Source of the DNA: Maribacter aquimaris
Lineage (GTDB): Bacteria > Bacteroidota > Bacteroidia > Flavobacteriales > Flavobacteriaceae
Length of the DNA: 64,000 bases
Direction of reading: 5' to 3'
Assembly: GCF_014596745.1 (NCBI RefSeq)
Contig: NZ_JABTCF010000011.1
Location: 124,001-188,000, forward strand
The notes beneath the pieces were generated by a model. It did no database searches. It saw only the letters and a list, made by a program, of their open reading frames with translations, and had not been told where the DNA came from. Below, piece after piece: positions 56,977 to 64,000 of the stretch (positions are counted from its first letter, which is position 1; each line of letters opens with the position of its first letter). A program made the translations under genes and the position numbers.

Positions 56977-59900
56977 TTATTCTATTTGTATTGCTCCTAT
57001 ACCAGAATCCCAAAGCTTTTTATTGAATTCCGGAATACGCGTTTTTATAAGTTGTTCCGCTTCTTTGTCCAATACCTTCCATTGTGCATCAAGTTCAGCT
57101 TTACGCGTTATTGAAGATTGATTCACCCTTGGAATACCACTATTGGTGGCATCGATCAAAAATAAGTACTCCGCTGTAAATTTATTGGGAAAATTTTCAA
57201 CATCATCATAAGCTTTGGACTTTCTTTGAATCATTTTTTTATCCCAAGCATCCAATGCATCAAGTAGTCCTTGTCCTTCATTTTTTAAGGTTTCATTCTT
57301 CAAGCTTTTTAAGACGGACTTCAATTGTTGTTGGGTTTTATAAAGACCATTCAATGTATTGTGCATGACGGTCAATTTCTGCTCCATTTCGGTCATGATT
57401 TCATCATACTCCTTATACTGACCCTCTTTTGTTTCATAAGTAGGCATTTCTATGATATTCCCCACGGTTGAGACGACCTCATCACCCATATTCAATTTTA
57501 AAGTGTACTTACCTGGTGATGCCTTATGCCCCCTAAATCCGGCCTCAATATATACGTCCGGTATTCCTGGAAGGGAAGGGTATTGCATATTCCAAACAAA
57601 ACGGTTCAATCCCTCCTTTTTATCCATTATAGGATCCGCAGAAGGTCCGCCCCCATTATAGGTAATTGCATTTTCGTCCTTTTTGGAACTAAAGCTACGT
57701 ACCAATCGATTCTGGGCATCAAAAATATCCATAGAAATATGGGTGCTATCTGCCAATTTTGGAAGCTCATAATAGATGACCATGCCATTGGCGGGATTTA
57801 CCCCATTAAAAGCATCGGTACCTTTAAATTTTGTGGTATTACGACTCATTGGACTTCCCCAATACCCGTTCAAGGCATCACTGGGTTGAAGCAATTTCAA
57901 TCCGTTTTTTGAAGATTGATGTTGTTGTAAGACATTCAAATCATCCAAGATCCAAAAGGCCCGCCCAGAAGTAGCCACAATTAGATTCCCTTGATGCACT
58001 TTTAAATCGGTGATGGGCGTTTTTGGTAAATTCAATTGCAAGGCCTCCCATGATTTACCATCATTCCAAGATACGTACATTCCTTTCTCTGTCCCTGCAT
58101 AAAGCAACCCTTTACGAACAGCATCTTCCCTTACTACCCTAGTAAAGGCACCATAAGGTATCCCTGTACTGATATCCGTCCAACTTTTACCGTAATCCGT
58201 TGTTTTATAGATAGCTGGATTATAATCATTGAATTTATACCGAGTGGTAGCAATATAGGCCGTAGCTGGATCGTGGGGCGAAACTTCAATAGCATTCACC
58301 AAGCACTCTTTTAAGCCCTTTGGGGTAACATTCTGCCAAGAAACCCCATTATTCCTTGTTACCTGTACAAAACCATCATCACTGCCGGTCCAAAACACCC
58401 CTTTTTCATGGGGAGATTCTATCATATAAGCTATGGTCCCATAATTCTCGGCACCTACGGCCTCATTGGTATAAGGGCCTCCACCATTGCCTTGTTTGTC
58501 ATCTATATTGCGCGTAAGATCTGGGGACATTTCCTCCCAAGTAACACCCATATCACGTGTACGAAGTACCAATTGGGCACAATGGTAAAAGGTATTGGGT
58601 TCATGTTGTGATCTTATAATCGGTGCATTCCAATTATACAGGTATTTCATATTTCTTGCTTCCCTTCCCAAATACTGGATAGGCGCTGCCATAATCTGGG
58701 TAGAAGCTTTGGATTCCATATCCAATGCCTCAATGGTTCCCAAATAACTTCCGCCTAGAACATAGCGTGGATTATTGGGGTCAAAGGCTAAAAATGCACT
58801 CTCCCCACCCGCAGCATAGGTCCAATCCTGCTCTGTAATGCCCCTTCTTCCCAAAGAAAGACTAGCGATTTTCACAGAGGTGTTGTCTTGCTGTCCGGCA
58901 TAAATATTATAGGGGAACAGATTATCAACGCTTATTCTATAAAATTGGGCTGTTGGCATATTATCTTGTGTGGACCATGTTTTGCCATAATTAAAACTGA
59001 TTGCAGCCCCACCATCATTGGCAATGACCATGTTTTTTGAGTTATTCGGATTGATCCATAGGTCATGATAATCGCCATGTGTACCCGATAAGGTCTCCCA
59101 AGACTTACCACCGTCTATTGATCGCAAGGCCGGAGCACTCAAAACATAAACGGTATTCTCATCGTTGGGATCCGTAAACACTTCGGTATAATACCAAGCC
59201 CGTTGGGTCAATCGATTATCACCACTAACCCTACCCCAGCTTTCACCGGCATTATTGGAAACGAACAACCCGCCTTTATCCTCATTGGAATCACTTTCGA
59301 TAAGCGCATACACTTTATTAGAATTGGCTGGACTAACAGAAATTGCCATTTTACCTTTTTCCTCGGGTAAGCCTTTTTCGATTTTCGACCAACTTTCCCC
59401 ACCATTCATGGATTTATACACACCACTGCCTTCACCTCCGCTGATCACGATATTGGGTTTACGCTGATGGTGCCACATGGTGGCGTACATAATTTCAGGA
59501 TAGTTGGCATCCATAGACAGTTCTGAACACCCTGTTAATTCATTGACGAACAAGGTGTTTTTCCAAGTCTTTCCCCCGTCAACGGACTTATATATCCCTC
59601 GCTCCTTATTAGGACCATAGAGTGCTCCTTGGGCCGCCACATAAACAATGTCTGGATTTGTAGGGTGAATTACAATCCGGGCAATATGTTGGGTTGCCTG
59701 CAATCCCAATTCTGTCCATGTCTTCCCTGCATCGGTCGATTTAAATACCCCATCACCATAGGAGGTCATAACCCCCCTTGGGGCATGTTCCCCCATACCA
59801 CAATAAACAATATTGGGGTTGGAAGCCGACACGGCTACCGCACCTACGGAACCCATTTCGAAAAATCCATCGGAAATATTGTCCCATTGTTGCCCTGCAT

Positions 59901-60102
59901 CGGTGGTTTTCCATAGACCACCACCAGTCGTACCCATATAATAGGTTAAGGGGTCACCTACAACACCTGTTGCCGTAACCGACCTACCGCCACGAAAGGG
60001 CCCGATATTTCGATATTTCAAAGGTTTAAAATACTCTTCCGCCTTTTGGGCAATTCCAAGTGTCGTGCTAAGTGTTAGTACTATTAAAAGTAACTTTTTC
60101 AT
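56977..60102 (-). CDS. Large exported BNR/VPS10-type beta-propeller protein (copy 1)
   Basis: 1041 residues. Signal peptide (about 1-18, ending GIAQ), then many BNR/Asp-box repeats (SxDxGxTW), for example [40 protein letters not shown]. This is the sortilin/VPS10 or exo-glycosidase-like propeller fold. About residues 760-1041 form a beta then helical C-terminal part. Relatives are labelled glycosyl hydrolase without biochemical proof. 11 bp downstream of the sulfatase gene and clearly paralogous to the gene at 61995. Confidence 0.9.
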   Translation of the reverse strand: MKKLLLIVLTLSTTLGIAQKAEEYFKPLKYRNIGPFRGGRSVTATGVVGDPLTYYMGTTGGGLWKTTDAGQQWDNISDGFFEMGSVGAVAVSASNPNIVYCGMGEHAPRGVMTSYGDGVFKSTDAGKTWTELGLQATQHIARIVIHPTNPDIVYVAAQGALYGPNKERGIYKSVDGGKTWKNTLFVNELTGCSELSMDANYPEIMYATMWHHQRKPNIVISGGEGSGVYKSMNGGESWSKIEKGLPEEKGKMAISVSPANSNKVYALIESDSNEDKGGLFVSNNAGESWGRVSGDNRLTQRAWYYTEVFTDPNDENTVYVLSAPALRSIDGGKSWETLSGTHGDYHDLWINPNNSKNMVIANDGGAAISFNYGKTWSTQDNMPTAQFYRISVDNLFPYNIYAGQQDNTSVKIASLSLGRRGITEQDWTYAAGGESAFLAFDPNNPRYVLGGSYLGTIEALDMESKASTQIMAAPIQYLGREARNMKYLYNWNAPIIRSQHEPNTFYHCAQLVLRTRDMGVTWEEMSPDLTRNIDDKQGNGGGPYTNEAVGAENYGTIAYMIESPHEKGVFWTGSDDGFVQVTRNNGVSWQNVTPKGLKECLVNAIEVSPHDPATAYIATTRYKFNDYNPAIYKTTDYGKSWTDISTGIPYGAFTRVVREDAVRKGLLYAGTEKGMYVSWNDGKSWEALQLNLPKTPITDLKVHQGNLIVATSGRAFWILDDLNVLQQHQSSKNGLKLLQPSDALNGYWGSPMSRNTTKFKGTDAFNGVNPANGMVIYYELPKLADSTHISMDIFDAQNRLVRSFSSKKDENAITYNGGGPSADPIMDKKEGLNRFVWNMQYPSLPGIPDVYIEAGFRGHKASPGKYTLKLNMGDEVVSTVGNIIEMPTYETKEGQYKEYDEIMTEMEQKLTVMHNTLNGLYKTQQQLKSVLKSLKNETLKNEGQGLLDALDAWDKKMIQRKSKAYDDVENFPNKFTAEYLFLIDATNSGIPRVNQSSITRKAELDAQWKVLDKEAEQLIKTRIPEFNKKLWDSGIGAIQIE

Positions 60103-60113
60103 GTATTGAAGTG

Positions 60114-61892
60114 TTATTGGTCTTGGTCAACCTTTTGAATTTCGACCCAAAATGGGAATATTTTTTTATTTCCTACCGCATAAAATGGAATTAAATCGCA
60201 ATCCATCTTAGGCAATTGCACATTGGTCATTTCTATATATTCAGTGTTATCGATCTCATTTTTCAGCTGATCGATCCTACCTTTCGTTTCTAGGAACATA
60301 GTTCCTCCTTTAGGGACTGGTTTTACAAACCTAAATTTGATATTGTAACTTCCTTCCGCTATGGATACATCCCATTTTCCATAAATTTCCTCTTGGTCCC
60401 AAATACCCCTTTCCCCGCCTGCATCATTTCTATTCAAAAAAACAGGGTTTTCATGTTCACTACCGATAAGGATCTTGGGTTGATTCAAGATATTTTCAGA
60501 TGCCATCAATTCATTGAACATACCGTCCAAATCGGTTTTAAGTGATTCTGCCAATTCCTTTTTATCCTGAATTAAATTATGCTGTTCATAAGGGTCATCC
60601 TTGATATTGAAGAGTTCAAAATCCTCGATTTGGGCATTATAGTCCGTATGTCCCACCAATTTATATGGCCCTCGTTGCAGCGCCATATTTTGATATAGTA
60701 CAGGGTATCGCCTCGTCCAATAAAAAAACAAGGACCGATCTTTACTTTGGACTTTCTTTTGTTCTATAAGTGGTATCAAGCTCTTTCCATCGATTTTTCG
60801 GTCTTCAGGAATTTTTACCTTACAGAGTTCTGAAATCGTTGGAAGCACATCGATATGGGCCGTTGTAGCCTCAATATTTTTATCTCCTTTCCATTTATCC
60901 GGATATCTCAGGTAGAAAGGAACCCGTACGCCCCCTCTATACACACTTCCTTTTCTTCCCCGCATACCTGCAACATATCTAATTTGTTGGGGGCCATTAT
61001 CCGTCATAAAAATTACGAGGGTATTATCCGCAATATTCAACTCTTCAAGCTTTCGTAGGAGCTTTCCAATATTATCGTCAATATTGGAAACCATAGCATA
61101 AACCTTACGGGCATCTTCCTTATCGCGTTCGCTCATTTCAACAAAGGGCCTTGGGTCGTCTTCAAATCCAGAGGACGGGTCAATATCCCGATACTGTTGA
61201 TAATACTTGTCAGGGACCTGTAAAGGTGTATGGGGAGCATTAAAGGCTAAATAGCAGAAAAAGGGCTGTTGATGGTTCTTTTCAATAAAATCTATCGCCT
61301 CACTAGCAAAAATATCACTGCAATAACCCTCATAAGCTTCTTGTTTGCCATTATGCCAGAGTACAGGGTCAAAATAACTGCGGTTTCCTTGAAAAAACGT
61401 CGTGAAATCACCCACTTGGCCCATACCTCCAGAAAGATGGATCAACGACTCATCAAAACCTTGATCCATAGGTCGGGACGGATAATTATCCCCTAAATGC
61501 CACTTACCGAAGATTCCCGTTTTGTAATCTACTTGTTTCAATAGTTCTGCAATGGTCACTTCATTGGAAGCCATAATCGCACCGCCATTATAGGTATCAC
61601 GTACCCCTGTTCTCAAGGAATATCTCCCCGTCATTAGACTGGCCCTGGTCGGGGCACAGACCGGTGAAACATAAAAATCATTGAAACGGATACTTTCCTC
61701 GGCGAAAGCATCGATATTGGGTGATTTTACATGTGGATTTCCGGTATAACCCAAATCACCATACCCTTGATCATCGGTTACGATTATAATGACATTTGGC
61801 CGCTCGGATTTTTGGGCATGCATTACCCTTGTACCAAAGCACACACTTGTAAGAATGCACAGGGTGTTGAAAATAAAATGGACACGCTTCAT
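60114..61892 (-). CDS. S1-family sulfatase (arylsulfatase-like), exported
   Basis: 592 residues. Signal peptide (about 1-26), metal ligands D40-D41 ([14 protein letters not shown]), and the modification motif C79-A80-P81-T82-R83 whose Cys becomes formylglycine through a separate sulfatase-maturing enzyme. Further motifs: GKWHLGD and [10 protein letters not shown]-terminal beta domain from about 470 ([18 protein letters not shown]). It would remove sulfate from algal or host glycans. Lies between two paralogous BNR proteins and is probably cotranscribed with the downstream one. Confidence 0.93.
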   Translation of the reverse strand: MKRVHFIFNTLCILTSVCFGTRVMHAQKSERPNVIIIVTDDQGYGDLGYTGNPHVKSPNIDAFAEESIRFNDFYVSPVCAPTRASLMTGRYSLRTGVRDTYNGGAIMASNEVTIAELLKQVDYKTGIFGKWHLGDNYPSRPMDQGFDESLIHLSGGMGQVGDFTTFFQGNRSYFDPVLWHNGKQEAYEGYCSDIFASEAIDFIEKNHQQPFFCYLAFNAPHTPLQVPDKYYQQYRDIDPSSGFEDDPRPFVEMSERDKEDARKVYAMVSNIDDNIGKLLRKLEELNIADNTLVIFMTDNGPQQIRYVAGMRGRKGSVYRGGVRVPFYLRYPDKWKGDKNIEATTAHIDVLPTISELCKVKIPEDRKIDGKSLIPLIEQKKVQSKDRSLFFYWTRRYPVLYQNMALQRGPYKLVGHTDYNAQIEDFELFNIKDDPYEQHNLIQDKKELAESLKTDLDGMFNELMASENILNQPKILIGSEHENPVFLNRNDAGGERGIWDQEEIYGKWDVSIAEGSYNIKFRFVKPVPKGGTMFLETKGRIDQLKNEIDNTEYIEMTNVQLPKMDCDLIPFYAVGNKKIFPFWVEIQKVDQDQ

Positions 61893-61913
61893 TTCAGTTA
61901 CTTTATTTTAAAG

Positions 61914-61940
61914 AGGTCTCGACTACGCTCGACCTGACAG
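61914..61940. repeat. Short dispersed-repeat-like element
   Basis: GGTC-TCGA-CTACGC-TCGACC followed by TGACAG: a bulged 6-bp hairpin whose sequence resembles short intergenic repeats recalled from other Flavobacteriia genomes. A single copy is seen in this window. Confidence 0.3.
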
Positions 61941-61994
61941 TTTTAATGTTAATTCAACATTTGTTGATTGACCGAAAATCAAAAAACAACCATA

Positions 61995-64000
61995 TCAATC
62001 CTCAACAAAAAGATAATTCAATTTTAACGCATTGAATGCTGCATTGAATTCCTTAAGCTCTTTGTCTACAACGGCATTATATGTTTTAAGCTCTTTATTG
62101 ATCTGGGCGGTCAATTCATTCTTCACAGCAACATCCTGGTCGGTTGGTGGAAAATCATCAATCGATACCAGACTGTTCAAATGGCCCAATTTATTATTCA
62201 AGCGAATAGGGAAATTGAGGGGGTCTTGTCCACTCCTGTTTTTTGTCTGATATAAAGCTTTTTCTACGGTTGCTAGACTTTCTTTCATTTTTTTGGCTTT
62301 CACCACCAAATCCTTGGTTTGTTCATTGTCTTTATACTGCTTTGTAAACGCATCCAATTGTTTGGTGATCTTCCTTATTTTTTCAATGGATTGATGTGCT
62401 TTTTCAATCGTCGTATTGATATCGGTTATAAAATCGAACTGCTTTTGCATAGCGTCTACCGAAACCTCAGCCCTAGGATCAGGAAGTATCTTAAAGGTTT
62501 CCGAGGAGGATACCCCATTCACGTTCAAATGTACTTTATACTCACCGGGCACGGCCTTGGCCCCCTCTAAACTGGCCCACCAAAGAATCATTCCTTCCAG
62601 TTTCTTGGCCCCTTTGCCCCGGGTGTCCCAAACAAAGGTATTACCTCCCTTTTCAACCTCCAGTTTTTTGTCTTTCTCCTTTGCCGAATTACTATAGGTT
62701 GCCAAGGTATCCCCGTCCATTGAAGTAAATGTTAGACTGATGCTATCTTTCTCAGTAAGATCCTTCAAATAAAAATGGGTAATAACCCCATTCGGGTGAT
62801 TGGCCCCCTCGGTCTTTGATGGCGTTTTTAATGTTTTACCCTTGGTTCTATAGGAATCTTTGGGTTTATATAAAATTGAGTTCGAACTTTTCTTACCGGC
62901 ATCCAGTTGGTGTAAAACCGTAAGATCATCAATGATCCACAAACTACGGCCTTGGGTAGCTACGATTAGATTATCATCCTTAATGGTTAAATCGGTAATC
63001 GGTACTATGGGTAAATTCATTTGGAAGGGTGTCCATCTGGCCCCATCATCGAAGGAAATGTACATACCGGTTTCCGTACCTGCATATAACAACCCCTTGC
63101 GTTTAGGGTCTTCACGAACAACACGTGTAAAATGCTCATTATTTATACCATTCGTTATTTTTATCCAAGTTTTACCATAATCCGTGGTTTTGTATAGGTA
63201 GGGTTGAAAATCGCCCAATTTGTATCTCGTTGCCGCCACATAACACGTACCCTCATCAAAAGCAGATGGCTCAATACTATTGATCATGTTCCATTCAGGC
63301 ATATTTGATGGGGTTACATTCTCCCAACTGACGCCACCGTCCTTGGAAATATGGACCAGTCCGTCATCACTACCTACCCATAACAAACCTTCTTTTAACG
63401 GACTTTCATTCGCCGCAAAGATGGTACAGTAATATTCAACACTGGTATTGTCCTGTGTAATAGGTCCTCCACTGGAAACCAATTTGGTAGGATCATTTCT
63501 CGTAAGGTCACCGCTTAACAATTTCCAACTTTGGCCTTCATTTTCAGTGACATGAACATGGTTCGAAAATGCATATAACTTTTTAGGATTGTGTTTACTG
63601 AACATGATTGGGAAATTCCATTGAAAACGGTATTTCATTCCCTCTGCACCATGACCCATAGGGTTATCTGGCCAAACATTGATACCCCGTGCAGTCTTCC
63701 TCGCATGGTTTACGCGGGTTAGGAAACCATCATAACTTCCACCATACACAATATCGTTGTTCAATGGGTCTACGGCTATCGTGGCAGACTCCCCTCCAGC
63801 AGTTTCTTCCCAATCGTCATCGGTGATACTTCGCCCATCACTGCGATGTTTGATCCGTATGGTAGAATTATCCTGTTGGGCCGCATAAATGCGATACGGA
63901 AAAGAATTATCCGTCGTAACCCTATAAAATTGGGCAGTGGGCTGGTTGTAATACGTACTCCATGTTTCGCCCCCATCATAGGAAATCTGTGCCCCTCCAT
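61995..64000 (-). CDS. Large exported BNR/VPS10-type protein (copy 2), 5' end outside window
   Basis: At least 668 residues; the frame is open without a stop to the window edge, so the N terminus is missing. It aligns along its length with the protein at 56977: GGAQISYDGGETWSTYYNQPTAQFYRV against [27 protein letters not shown], and ESATIAVDP against ESAFLAFDP. It has Asp-box repeats (SKDGGVSW, TTDYGKTW, SFDDGARW) and a helical C-terminal region (about the last 170 residues) longer in coiled-coil heptads than in copy 1. 102 bp upstream of the sulfatase. Function unknown. Confidence 0.9.
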   Translation of the reverse strand, partial: GGAQISYDGGETWSTYYNQPTAQFYRVTTDNSFPYRIYAAQQDNSTIRIKHRSDGRSITDDDWEETAGGESATIAVDPLNNDIVYGGSYDGFLTRVNHARKTARGINVWPDNPMGHGAEGMKYRFQWNFPIMFSKHNPKKLYAFSNHVHVTENEGQSWKLLSGDLTRNDPTKLVSSGGPITQDNTSVEYYCTIFAANESPLKEGLLWVGSDDGLVHISKDGGVSWENVTPSNMPEWNMINSIEPSAFDEGTCYVAATRYKLGDFQPYLYKTTDYGKTWIKITNGINNEHFTRVVREDPKRKGLLYAGTETGMYISFDDGARWTPFQMNLPIVPITDLTIKDDNLIVATQGRSLWIIDDLTVLHQLDAGKKSSNSILYKPKDSYRTKGKTLKTPSKTEGANHPNGVITHFYLKDLTEKDSISLTFTSMDGDTLATYSNSAKEKDKKLEVEKGGNTFVWDTRGKGAKKLEGMILWWASLEGAKAVPGEYKVHLNVNGVSSSETFKILPDPRAEVSVDAMQKQFDFITDINTTIEKAHQSIEKIRKITKQLDAFTKQYKDNEQTKDLVVKAKKMKESLATVEKALYQTKNRSGQDPLNFPIRLNNKLGHLNSLVSIDDFPPTDQDVAVKNELTAQINKELKTYNAVVDKELKEFNAAFNALKLNYLFVED

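Noticed and set aside
63764-63776. Apparent break splitting the right-edge BNR protein into two ORFs
   Set aside because: The frame of the long ORF continues without a stop to base 64000 and matches the paralogue throughout. The other short frame is only a shadow, and the apparent start at 63764 is an internal TTG (Leu).
1-64000. tRNA or rRNA genes, insertion sequences, prophage
   Set aside because: The gaps were read for conserved tRNA arms, transposase motifs and flanking repeats; none was recognised. A covariance search for tRNA and RNA families would settle it.

Overview
This is a gene-dense chromosomal window of about 40% G+C (judged by eye). It comes from a member of the Bacteroidota, most likely a marine flavobacterium (family Flavobacteriaceae). 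The support is: TonB-dependent receptors with an N-terminal carboxypeptidase-regulatory-like domain; a lipoprotein whose cysteine is followed by an acidic stretch; Bacteroidota -7 promoter elements (TAnnTTTG); Flavobacteriia-type proteins (DUF3078, DUF3109, DUF6503-like, TPR/LytS kinase with LytTR regulator); and a GH29 fucosidase plus an S1 sulfatase. The genus cannot be fixed. No rRNA, tRNA, insertion sequence, phage or CRISPR was seen.

Layout. 1-5031: 3' part of aspS, then an APC-type permease, a ClC-type chloride protein and a tiny membrane protein in one tight run, then a cold-shock protein and its terminator. 5104-9840: tadA and dxs diverge from a 75-bp region; a DUF3078 protein follows dxs; dgt converges on it. 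10041-25322: an envelope and phosphate region. It holds a TonB-dependent receptor, a 983-residue lipoprotein made of three 309-residue repeats, a free-standing receptor-type N-terminal domain protein, a MORN protein, a phosphate-selective porin (OprP/OprO family) with a perfect palindrome upstream, two paralogous PiT permeases and, between them, a divergent Na+/Pi cotransporter. All three inner-membrane transporters carry PhoU-like C-terminal extensions. 25518-28433: a periplasmic DUF6503-like protein and the yicC-gmk-nadD operon. 28569-34764: sugar-metabolism genes on both strands (two TIM-barrel isomerase-like proteins, a Gfo/Idh/MocA oxidoreductase, a GH29 fucosidase) mixed with ASCH and DinB proteins. 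35378-38983: nrdB-nrdA. 39715-44068: small unknown genes, then a LytTR regulator and its TPR histidine kinase. 44192-51647: housekeeping genes (MarC, S41 protease, dCMP deaminase, HupE-like, TerB/DnaJ, bacilliredoxin, PlsC, HD hydrolase, radical SAM). 51871-52443: 61 heptanucleotide repeats in four runs. 52445-64000: unknown exported protein, enoyl-CoA hydratase, NtrY-like kinase, HemJ, and an S1 sulfatase between two large paralogous BNR/VPS10-type repeat proteins, the second running off the window.

How the genes work together. The 10-25 kb region gives a plausible outer-membrane to inner-membrane route for phosphate: receptor and surface lipoprotein, porin, then three Pi carriers. That link is inferred from gene content and position. 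The most unusual sequence features are the exact 927-bp tandem triplication in the lipoprotein, the phase-locked heptamer arrays, the palindrome before the porin, and a promoter built into the terminator between the bacilliredoxin gene and plsC.
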